Source: Paenibacillus thiaminolyticus (GTDB lineage: Bacteria; Bacillota; Bacilli; Paenibacillales; Paenibacillaceae). Taken from it: a stretch of DNA of 64,000 nt. The stretch's first letter is position 1. Each line of letters begins with the position of its first letter. The stretch is taken from assembly GCF_007066085.1 (NCBI RefSeq), contig NZ_CP041405.1, positions 1,054,001-1,118,000 on the forward strand, written 5' to 3'. Below, piece by piece: positions 15,745-22,897 of this stretch. The translations under genes were made by a program, and so were the position numbers. The notes below the pieces were generated by a model. That model saw only the letters and a program-made list of their open reading frames with translations. It ran no database searches and was not told the origin of the DNA.

Positions 15745-15893
15745 GGCCGTTGAGAAGTATTGGGGGATTTTCGCCACTTCATTTTTTATATCGTGGAGCT
15801 CGTCTCTCAGTAGAAAATATTCTGAGTGCCAAGTTTAGATTGTGTAAATGGACATCTCCACCCCTTCGTAAAAAACAGGCTTTTCCAACGGCC
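15745..15893. mobile_element. MITE-like element, copy B
   Basis: 149 bp, starting GGCCGTTGAGAA and ending TTTTCCAACGGCC. It is in the same orientation as copy A. It directly abuts the surviving integrase text (from about 15894), so it probably truncated that gene or marks a deletion endpoint. Confidence 0.65.
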
Positions 15894-16454
15894 TGGAGCT
15901 GCACGAGTATAATATTAAACAACAAATCAAGCCATATTTCAAAGAAATTTTGCTAAAAGATATCAAGCCGATAATGTTCCAGAAATCAATTCAAGACCTT
16001 GGAATATCACGGCGAAGAATAAAAGAACTGTTCGGGGACATCAAAACGTATCGCTCTACTCGCGTAATTTCAATGAGTCAGTCTTTACCAATGATCTACG
16101 TTATCACATGAACTGCAAAATCAAAACAAGCTTGTCCTAAATGATGCATACCACCACGATCTGAATCTGGTACTATGTCGAGAAGACGGAAATTTCATGC
16201 CAAAATCATCACTCTTTAATGCCTTCTCCAGGATTCTGAATCGCGCCGGATTACCGCCATTGCCGATCCATTCGCTGCGCCATACCCACGCAGTCATATT
16301 GCTTGAGAGCGGCGCCGATATGAAGTATGTCCAGGAACGGCTTGGCCACGGAAGTATTCAAATTACATCGGACGTGTACGCCCACGTATCCAAAAAACTT
16401 GAGGCTACGAATATGGACAAGTTTGAGAATCACCTCAAAAACATTCTCGAATAA
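15894..16454 (+). pseudogene. Tyrosine integrase, truncated and rearranged
   Basis: The first piece reads LELHEYNIKQQIKPYFKEIL, then LKDIKPIMFQKSIQDL, the core-binding domain of ICE/phage integrases. It jumps without most of the middle to FGDIKTYRSTRVISMSQSL and then, after a 1-base shift near 16115, to NKLVLNDAYHHDLNLVLCRE. The C-terminal catalytic part (16197-16454) is intact. HSLRHTHAVIL carries the HxxR box, LGHGSIQITSDVY the following His and the nucleophile Tyr. The N-terminus ends at MITE copy B. It points toward glnA and stops 103 bp before the att repeat, the usual position for an integrase next to its site. Confidence 0.8.
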
Positions 16455-16456
16455 AA

Positions 16457-16515
16457 TTGTGGGTGTTTTGTGGGTGCTCCACTCCGCTACCTTCCCCGCA
16501 TCATTTCACCCACAA
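16457..16515. promoter_or_regulatory. Integrase arm-type sites near the glnA-side end
   Basis: TTGTGGGTG at 16457-16465 and 16468-16476, and its inverse CACCCACAA at 16507-16515. The first two overlap the codon after the integrase stop and repeat the spacing seen at 13812-13832 within one base. Confidence 0.55.
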
Positions 16516-16519
16516 ATTA

Positions 16520-16552
16520 AAAATCCCCAGAAGCCTTACGGCTCTAGGGATT
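16520..16552 (-). terminator. Present glnA terminator, inside the element end
   Basis: On the minus strand AATCCC-AGAGCC pairs with GGCTTCT-GGGATT, followed by TTTAATTTG. It lies 6 bp past the glnA stop but outside the 54-bp repeat, so it belongs to the inserted side. Confidence 0.75.
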
Positions 16553-16556
16553 AAAG

Positions 16557-16610
16557 AATTAATATAAGGTCATATACTGATCGCGTTCCCACTGATGAAC
16601 CTGTGTGCGG
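16557..16610. repeat. Proximal attachment-site repeat (glnA 3' end)
   Basis: The in-gene copy of the 54-bp direct repeat also found at 13653-13706. It covers the glnA stop codon and the last 16-17 codons, so integration left the enzyme's coding sequence whole. Confidence 0.8.
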
Positions 16611-17887
16611 TACATATCCCATTCGATTTCCTTCAGCTCCATGAAGTGCTGCAGCGCATGCTCGCCGAGCGAATCACAAATGATCTCGTCGCGGAGCAAT
16701 GCTTCCAGCGCTTCCTTGAGGCTGGATGGCAAGCTTGGGATGCCTTCCGCTTCGCGCTCTTCGTCCGTCATCACGTAGATATTCCGGTCAGTCGGCGCTG
16801 GCAGGTCGGATTTTTTCTTGATTCCGTCCAATCCCGCATTCAGAATAGCGGCCAACGCCAAATACGGGTTCGCCGACGGATCCGGGTTGCGCACCTCAAC
16901 CCGTGTGCTGAGACCGCGGGATGCGGGAATGCGAACCATCGGGCTGCGATTGCTTGCGGACCAAGCGACGTAGCATGGAGCCTCATATCCCGGAACGAGC
17001 CGCTTATAGGAGTTGACTGTCGGATTCGTTATGGCCGCGAAGCCGCGGGCATGCTTCAATACCCCGGCCATGAAGCGGCGGGCATCATCGCTCAAGCCCA
17101 GCTTATCCTTCTCGTCATAGAACGCATTCTCCTTGCCCTGGAACAGCGAGATGTTGCAGTGCATGCCGGAGCCGTTCACGCCGAACAACGGCTTCGCCAT
17201 GAAGGTGGCGTGCAGGCCATGCTGGCGCGCGATCGTCTTCACGACGAGCTTGAAGGTCTGGATCTGGTCAGCGGCCTTGATGGCGTTCGCGTACTTGAAA
17301 TCAATCTCATGCTGCCCCGGCGCCACTTCATGGTGGGAAGCTTCGATTTCAAAGCCCATTTCCTCCAGCTTCAATACAATCTCGCGACGGCAGTTCTCCC
17401 CCAGATCCGTCGGGGCCAAATCGAAATACCCGCCCTGATCGTTCAGCTCCATCGTCGGATTGCCCTTCTCATCCGTCTTGAACAGGAAGAACTCCGGCTC
17501 CGGTCCGACATTCATCGCCGTATAGCCCATTTCTTGCGCTTCCTTCAGCGCCCGCTTCAGAATGCCGCGCGGACATCCGGCGAACGGAACTCCGTCTGTT
17601 GTATATACGTCACAAATCAACCGTGCTACACGATCTTCCGTTACCCATGGGAATACCACCCAAGTATCCAGATCAGGCACCAGATACATATCTGATTCTT
17701 CAATCCGCACATAACCTTCGATAGAAGAGCCGTCAAACATCATTTTGTTGTCCAGCGCCTTGTTCAATTGGCTTACCGGGATCTCCACATTCTTGATCGT
17801 TCCCAGCAAATCCGTAAATTGAAGCCGGATAAATCGTACATTTTGTTCTTCCGCGATGCGTACAATGTCTTCTCTGGTGTAACCCAT
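16559..17887 (-). CDS. glnA: Glutamine synthetase, type I-alpha
   Basis: 442 residues; condenses glutamate and ammonia with ATP to give glutamine. EPEFFLF near 130 and [12 protein letters not shown] near 240 hold metal and substrate ligands. NRSPMVRIP near 317 is an ATP/phosphate-contact segment. The length fits the Bacillus-type GSI-alpha, which is not adenylylated and is instead feedback inhibited and sensed by GlnR. It follows glnR at 44 bp with a strong AAGGAG, so the two form the glnRA operon. Its 3' end is the target of an integrated element. Confidence 0.97.
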   Translation of the reverse strand: MGYTREDIVRIAEEQNVRFIRLQFTDLLGTIKNVEIPVSQLNKALDNKMMFDGSSIEGYVRIEESDMYLVPDLDTWVVFPWVTEDRVARLICDVYTTDGVPFAGCPRGILKRALKEAQEMGYTAMNVGPEPEFFLFKTDEKGNPTMELNDQGGYFDLAPTDLGENCRREIVLKLEEMGFEIEASHHEVAPGQHEIDFKYANAIKAADQIQTFKLVVKTIARQHGLHATFMAKPLFGVNGSGMHCNISLFQGKENAFYDEKDKLGLSDDARRFMAGVLKHARGFAAITNPTVNSYKRLVPGYEAPCYVAWSASNRSPMVRIPASRGLSTRVEVRNPDPSANPYLALAAILNAGLDGIKKKSDLPAPTDRNIYVMTDEEREAEGIPSLPSSLKEALEALLRDEIICDSLGEHALQHFMELKEIEWDMYRTQVHQWERDQYMTLY

Positions 17888-17931
17888 GGAGTAACATCTC
17901 CTTCTTGTGAACCTGGATTAGATTGGTTTGA

Positions 17932-18342
17932 TCACTTCGTGAAGAAACGAGACAGTTCACCTTGAATCAATGACACTTGACCCGGTCTATTTCCGGAAAT
18001 GAGCTGCTGCTTCAGCATTCGATGCAGTTGAGTCTCCGACAGTTCCTTGCGTTTGCTTTCCGAATCTTCGCTTAGCACGGTCGCCTCCTCGGATTCCTTG
18101 GAGACCGGATTCAGCACTTGCTTGATCCCGGCGATGTTCACACCCTTCTCAATAAGCGCCTTAATCTCCAGCAGCCGCTCTACATCATTGAATGAGAATA
18201 GACGCTGGTTGCCGGATGTGCGTGCAGGCATAATCAATTCATGCTGCTCGTAGTAACGAATCTGCCTTGCGGTCAAATCCGTCAGCTTCATTACGATGCC
18301 GATTGGAAACAAAGCCATATTTCTGCGAATTTCATCCCCCAC
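17932..18342 (-). CDS. glnR: GlnR, MerR-family nitrogen repressor
   Basis: 136 residues. The MerR helix-turn-helix MKLTDLTARQIRYYEQHEL is followed by NQRLFSFNDVERLLEIKALI. The C-terminal tail is the part that in GlnR senses feedback-inhibited glutamine synthetase. The alignment of GDEIRRNMALFPIGIV with Bacillus GlnR supports the GTG start at 18342. It is first in the operon and has a perfect GlnR box upstream, so it is autoregulated. Confidence 0.93.
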   Translation of the reverse strand: MGDEIRRNMALFPIGIVMKLTDLTARQIRYYEQHELIMPARTSGNQRLFSFNDVERLLEIKALIEKGVNIAGIKQVLNPVSKESEEATVLSEDSESKRKELSETQLHRMLKQQLISGNRPGQVSLIQGELSRFFTK

Positions 18343-18382
18343 CGCTCATCAACCTTCCTCTGGTGATCCCTTGCTTCCCTTC

Positions 18383-18432
18383 ATTGTATCTCCCGTTCAA
18401 ATAGGTGTCAACAGATGTCAGAAAAACTGACA
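18383..18432 (-). promoter_or_regulatory. glnRA promoter and GlnR operator
   Basis: On the minus strand TTGACA (18406-18411) and TACAAT (18383-18388) are 17 bp apart. The palindrome TGTCA-N7-TGACA at 18416-18432 matches the GlnR/TnrA consensus TGTNA-N7-TNACA and lies just above the -35. Confidence 0.85.
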
Positions 18433-18438
18433 GAAAAA

Positions 18439-19698
18439 TCAGGACAGCTTCAGCAGCCCCCGCTCCACCATCGCGGACAATGCGGTCATCGCTCCCAGCT
18501 TCGCATGCGCATAAGTCAAGCCGCCCTGCATGTACGCCGTATACGGCTCCCTTATCGGCGCATCCGCCGACAGCTCCAGGCTCCCGCCCTGGATGAAGGT
18601 GCCGGCCGCCATAATAACCGGGTGCTCGTAGCCGGGCATTTCCCAAGGCACTGGCACGACATGGGCGTCGACGGCGGATGCCTTTTGAATCCCTTGCACG
18701 AAGGCGATCAGATGCTCGGCGGAATCGAAGCGGATCGCCTGGATCAGATCCGTCCGCGGTGCCGACCAGTGCGGGGACGATTCGAATCCGAGCTCCTCGA
18801 ACATAGCCGCCGCAAAGACGCTGCCGCGCACGGCTTGTCCCACGATGCTCGGCGCAAGGAACAGTCCTTGGTACATGGCGCGCGTCATGCCAAGCATCGC
18901 CCCAACCTCGCCGCCGATGCCCGGTGCGGACAGACGTGCCGCCGCCGCTTCCACGAAGCGCCGCTTGCCGGCGATATAGCCTCCGGTCTCGGCGATGCCG
19001 CCCCCCGGATTTTTGATAAGGGAACCGGCAATGATATCCGCTCCGGCCTCCGTCGGCTCCAGCCGTTCCGTAAATTCGCCGTAGCAGTTATCGACGAACA
19101 CGATTGCATCCGGGATCAGCCGCTTGACTTGGGTAACCATGTCCGCGATCTCATCGACGCGGAACGATGTCCGCCAGGCGTAGCCACGCGAGCGCTGAAT
19201 GCCGATCACTCTGGTTCGCGGCGAGATCCGCCGCTCAACCTCCGCCCAATTGACCTGCCCTTCATCCGACAGCTCCACCTCGCCGTACTGAATGCCCCAG
19301 TCGCGAAGCGAGCCGGTCCCGTCGCCTTCCTGACCAATCACCTTGTGCAATGTATCATAAGGTGTTCCGGTAATATACAGCAGTTCATCACCCGGGCGGA
19401 GCACGGCGAACAGAGCGGTCGCGATCGTATGCGTCCCCGATACGAAATGAGGCCGCACAAGCGCCGCCTCCGCGCCGAATACGTCGGCATAGACCTCATC
19501 CAGCACTTCTCTGCCCCGATCATTGTAGCCGTAGCCCGTCGATCCGGCAAAATGATAATCGCTTACCTGATGCCGCTGAAAAGCCTGAATGACCTTCCAT
19601 TGGTTCTGTTCCGCAATCGACTCGATGTCCCGGACCCGATCCTTGATTTTCTCCTCTACCCGTTCTGCCAGCTTCATCATCTCATCTGTAAATTGCAT
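18439..19698 (-). CDS. PLP enzyme of the aluminium-resistance/Met gamma-lyase-like family (YnbB)
   Basis: About 419 residues. A fold-type I PLP enzyme of the family called methionine gamma-lyase-like or aluminium resistance protein. GSTGYGYNDRGRE near residue 50 is a typical early loop. FVDNCYGEFTE near 205 has the Asp that contacts the PLP ring. AGSLIKNPGGG near 233 carries the likely Schiff-base Lys. The reaction is not established for these proteins. I choose the ATG of MQFTDEMMKL. It lies between hflX and glnR as ynbB does in B. subtilis. Confidence 0.85.
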   Translation of the reverse strand: MQFTDEMMKLAERVEEKIKDRVRDIESIAEQNQWKVIQAFQRHQVSDYHFAGSTGYGYNDRGREVLDEVYADVFGAEAALVRPHFVSGTHTIATALFAVLRPGDELLYITGTPYDTLHKVIGQEGDGTGSLRDWGIQYGEVELSDEGQVNWAEVERRISPRTRVIGIQRSRGYAWRTSFRVDEIADMVTQVKRLIPDAIVFVDNCYGEFTERLEPTEAGADIIAGSLIKNPGGGIAETGGYIAGKRRFVEAAAARLSAPGIGGEVGAMLGMTRAMYQGLFLAPSIVGQAVRGSVFAAAMFEELGFESSPHWSAPRTDLIQAIRFDSAEHLIAFVQGIQKASAVDAHVVPVPWEMPGYEHPVIMAAGTFIQGGSLELSADAPIREPYTAYMQGGLTYAHAKLGAMTALSAMVERGLLKLS

Positions 19699-19754
19699 GA
19701 TCCATTCATTCCCCTTGTTCCGACAACGCACTTCCCAACAAGCTCCCGTTGTAC

Positions 19755-21038
19755 TTATGATAGATAAGGCTCCAGCTTGTAGCTATGGAGCTCTGCCTCC
19801 GCTCGATCGAGACGAACGGTCAACTGTACATTCTGGCCGTCCGCTTCCTGCTCCAGCACTTCGCCAATGCGATGAGCAAGCGCAATCAGATCGCCGCGTG
19901 CGCCCGGCAGCCGGTAGGTTACCGTGCGGCCCGACAGATGCTGCTGCACGGCAAGCCGCACCTGTTCAAGATCGGCTTCGTCGTACGCGCTGATCAAGAA
20001 ATGGCTCTCATCCAAAGGCAGCATCTGGCGCTGCTCTTCGATGCACATATCCTTCTTATTATACAGCACAATCTGCGGCTTTGCCCCGGCGCCCAATTGC
20101 TGCAAAATATCATCGACGACCCGCATCTGCTCCTCCCGCATCAGAGAAGAGGCATCCACGACATGCAGAATGAGGTCCGCCTCATTTACTTCCTCCAGCG
20201 TCGCGCGGAATGAAGCGACAAGCTCATGCGGCAAATGCTGAATGAAGCCGACCGTATCCGTCAAAATCGTTAACTTGCCGTTCGGAAGCTCCCATTGCCG
20301 GGAGGTCGGATCCAGCGTGGCGAACAGCTGGTTCTCCACGTAGACATCCGCTTCCGTCAGCTGGCGTAGCAGCGTCGACTTGCCTGCGTTCGTATAGCCG
20401 ACGAGCGCCACTTGAATCGCGCCGCTCTTCTTGCGGCGCTCGCGATAGACGCCGCGATGCCGGACGACCTCTTCCAGCTGGCGCTTCAGATCGGAGATGC
20501 GCCGCCGGATATGGCGCCGATCGGTCTCCAGCTTCGTCTCCCCCGGCCCGCGCGTTCCAATGCCGCCTCCTAGCCGGGATAAATTGCGTCCATGGCCCGA
20601 TAACCGCGGCAGCAGATAAGATAGCTGTGCAAGTTCAACTTGAATAATCCCCTCTCTTGTCTTCGCACGCTGTGCAAATATATCCAGGATCAGCTGTGTC
20701 CGGTCAATAATCTTCACATCGAGCGCTTCTTCCAGATTGCGCACCTGGGCGCCGGACAACTCCTGATCGAAGATGGCGGTCGTCGCGTCAAGCTCCGCGA
20801 TGACCGCTCCCAGTTCAGCAACCTTGCCTTTGCCTATGAACCATCTCGGATCGGCGCTCTCCCGCTGCTGCATCATGACCGACAGCACGGCAACGCCGGC
20901 CGTCTCCGCCAGCTGCACCAATTCCTGCAAGGAATCCTCCGGACGAAGCCGGCTTCGCCGGACTTCATCCGTAATGAGTGTCACCAAGACCGCACGGTCT
21001 TGAATATGTTGAGAAGTCTCATAGAACGTTCTTCGCAT
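19755..21038 (-). CDS. hflX: HflX GTPase (ribosome-associated)
   Basis: 427 residues. An N-terminal HflX domain (LIFDQELSGAQVRNLE-like segment at 88-105) and a glycine-rich linker (GGGIGTRGPGETKLE near 165) precede the G domain. The G domain has GYTNAGKST (G1), TLDPTSR, DTVGFIQHLP (G3) and YNKKD (G4). Family members split or rescue stalled 70S ribosomes under stress. The start has AAGGAG about 12 bp upstream. Confidence 0.93.
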   Translation of the reverse strand: MRRTFYETSQHIQDRAVLVTLITDEVRRSRLRPEDSLQELVQLAETAGVAVLSVMMQQRESADPRWFIGKGKVAELGAVIAELDATTAIFDQELSGAQVRNLEEALDVKIIDRTQLILDIFAQRAKTREGIIQVELAQLSYLLPRLSGHGRNLSRLGGGIGTRGPGETKLETDRRHIRRRISDLKRQLEEVVRHRGVYRERRKKSGAIQVALVGYTNAGKSTLLRQLTEADVYVENQLFATLDPTSRQWELPNGKLTILTDTVGFIQHLPHELVASFRATLEEVNEADLILHVVDASSLMREEQMRVVDDILQQLGAGAKPQIVLYNKKDMCIEEQRQMLPLDESHFLISAYDEADLEQVRLAVQQHLSGRTVTYRLPGARGDLIALAHRIGEVLEQEADGQNVQLTVRLDRAEAELHSYKLEPYLS

Positions 21039-21098
21039 GCATTGAAGGTCTCCTTCATGTCATAGTGGCCGCTTCCCGCTTCTGTACCCCAGTATACC

Positions 21099-22082
21099 TC
21101 ATTTGCGCTCCCATTTTAAATCTTCCGGACGAAGCGTCATCAGTTCCAGCTTGCCCGGCGACTGTTCCGGGTAGGTCTGCAGCAAGCGCACCGCTTGATT
21201 GCGCATCGCCTTCTCCATAACGTTGCGCACGAACCGCGCGTTGCTGAACAAGTTGGAAGACATAATTTTCTCGTCCAGAATGACGTTCTTCAGCTGCGAG
21301 AGCGATTGCGGCATCAACACATAATCCTGTTCCTTGGCAATGGATTCTGCAATCAACAGCAGCTGATCGACCGTATAATCGGGGAACTCGACTTGAATCG
21401 GAAAGCGGGAGGGCAACCCGGAATTGGTTTGCATCAACCAGTCCATTTCTTCCGAATAGCCTGCCAAGATCAGAACGAACTGGTTCTTCTGATCTTCCAT
21501 CGCTTTTACTAGTGTGTCCACAGCTTCCTTGCCGAAATCTTTCTCGCCGCCGCGAGCCAGGCTATACGCTTCGTCAATGAACAAGACGCCGCCCATCGCC
21601 TTTTTGATCAAGTCACGTGTCTTTTGCGCCGTATGTCCTATATATTCCCCAACCAGATCCGCGCGCTCCACTTCGAGCAGATGGCCTTTGCTCAGCAATC
21701 CGAGCTGCTGGAACATTTTCGCCATAATCCGGGCAACCGTCGTCTTGCCCGTCCCCGGGTTCCCTTTAAAAATCATATGATAGACATGCGAGTGACATGT
21801 GAGGCCCGCTTCCTGGCGGCGGCGATTCATTTGCAGAATGGCATAGAGCTCAAACGCAATCTCCTTCATATGCTCCAGACCGACGAGCCGGTCCAGCTCC
21901 TTGCGGATGTCGGCAAAAGGCCCTTCTGCCTGCATGGCCGACTGATCCTGACCGGCCGTCCGGGCCTGATCCGGCTGAGCCGCGGACTCAGCCGGCGTGT
22001 CCACCGGACGGATGACGACATTAATTTGACGCGAAGGTCTTGTTTCTGCGTTCGATCCGGCCGCTTTGAGTCGTACGTTCAT
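21099..22082 (-). CDS. spoVK: SpoVK-like AAA ATPase
   Basis: About 327 residues. A variable, Pro/Ala-rich N-terminus precedes one AAA module with Walker A GNPGTGKTT, Walker B GVLFIDEAYSL, and downstream LPSRFPIQVEFPDY. CbxX/CfxQ-type ATPases of this kind include stage V sporulation protein K, needed for spore maturation; its target is unknown. I start at MNVRLKAAG, with GAAAGGG 7 bp upstream, instead of the ATG 23 codons earlier. The neighbours (hflX, ynbB, glnRA) match the B. subtilis spoVK region. Confidence 0.88.
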   Translation of the reverse strand: MNVRLKAAGSNAETRPSRQINVVIRPVDTPAESAAQPDQARTAGQDQSAMQAEGPFADIRKELDRLVGLEHMKEIAFELYAILQMNRRRQEAGLTCHSHVYHMIFKGNPGTGKTTVARIMAKMFQQLGLLSKGHLLEVERADLVGEYIGHTAQKTRDLIKKAMGGVLFIDEAYSLARGGEKDFGKEAVDTLVKAMEDQKNQFVLILAGYSEEMDWLMQTNSGLPSRFPIQVEFPDYTVDQLLLIAESIAKEQDYVLMPQSLSQLKNVILDEKIMSSNLFSNARFVRNVMEKAMRNQAVRLLQTYPEQSPGKLELMTLRPEDLKWERK

Positions 22083-22183
22083 ATGCGTCACCCTTTCGAC
22101 GTTCAACTCCCGATCCTGCCATCCCGAGGCAGAACCGTCTATGTTGTTCAATATATTCTAGCGTCGAACAGGTTATTAGAAGT

Positions 22184-22819
22184 TTACGGAATCCACAACT
22201 CGTCCCATTTCCATTTCGTATAGGCCAACGATTCACGGCTGCGGTACCATAGCGGAGACAGCACCTCGCTGTTAACCGTTACAACCTGCGGCTGGTCATA
22301 ATGGAGCGCCTGCGCGATCTCCAACGCGCGCATGCCGTGGAAATCATGCGTCACGATCGTGGCCGACGTCCAGCCTCGCTCTTGCATCATGCGCTGGCTG
22401 AAGCGGAGATTTTCCAGCGTGCTCGTCGACTCGCCTTCCAGTACGATGCGATCTTCGCTTACCCCGTGATCGATCAAATAGTGAGCCATGCCTTCGGCTT
22501 CCGTGAAGTTCGCATCCGGGCGATCCAACCCTCCGGACACGATAATATAATCGAAGCGCCCCTCCTTGTACAGCTCAAGCGCTTTGTTCAGCCGCTCCCG
22601 CAAGCCCGGACTCGGTTCGTCTCCCCAGAGCGAAGCGCCCAGCACGATGCCAATGTCCGTGCGGACGGGCTGTACCACATCAGGCATCGACGCTATCTTC
22701 CACTGTGTATAGGCCAACCACAGAAGGCCTGCGAACAGCAGCGTTCCGGCAAGTGACAGCAGCCTCGCCCGCAATCTGCCCTTATTTGTATGTACGCCAA
22801 GCTCTTGTCCTTGAATCAT
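22184..22819 (-). CDS. YdcF/SanA-like DUF218 membrane protein
   Basis: 211 residues. One N-terminal helix (LLSLAGTLLFAGLLWLAYT) is followed by the DUF218 domain. IGIVLGASLW near 61, VSGGLDRPDANFTEAEGM near 100 and LEGESTSTLENLRFSQRMM near 130 are conserved landmarks. The family includes SanA and ElyC, linked to envelope integrity; the biochemical activity is not settled. It follows the PBP terminator and precedes spoVK. Confidence 0.85.
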   Translation of the reverse strand: MIQGQELGVHTNKGRLRARLLSLAGTLLFAGLLWLAYTQWKIASMPDVVQPVRTDIGIVLGASLWGDEPSPGLRERLNKALELYKEGRFDYIIVSGGLDRPDANFTEAEGMAHYLIDHGVSEDRIVLEGESTSTLENLRFSQRMMQERGWTSATIVTHDFHGMRALEIAQALHYDQPQVVTVNSEVLSPLWYRSRESLAYTKWKWDELWIP

Positions 22820-22850
22820 GCGCGGCTCACTCCTCCTTGTTCAAAAGAAA

Positions 22851-22874
22851 AGCGCGCAATTCCACATTGCGCGC
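22851..22874. terminator. Hairpin between the PBP and ydcF-like genes
   Basis: GCGCGCAAT and ATTGCGCGC form a 9-bp stem around TCCAC. On the minus strand it ends in GCTTTTCTTTTG, so it should terminate the PBP transcript. Confidence 0.8.
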
Positions 22875-22897
22875 TTCCTCTGATGCTTAGAAATGCA

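Noticed and set aside
16569..17695. Long plus-strand frames over glnA
   Set aside because: They are antisense to a conserved gene and lack start signals.
18415..19767. 450-codon open frame on the plus strand
   Set aside because: It is opposite the well-supported ynbB-like gene, has Arg/His-heavy composition typical of antisense frames and no ribosome binding site.
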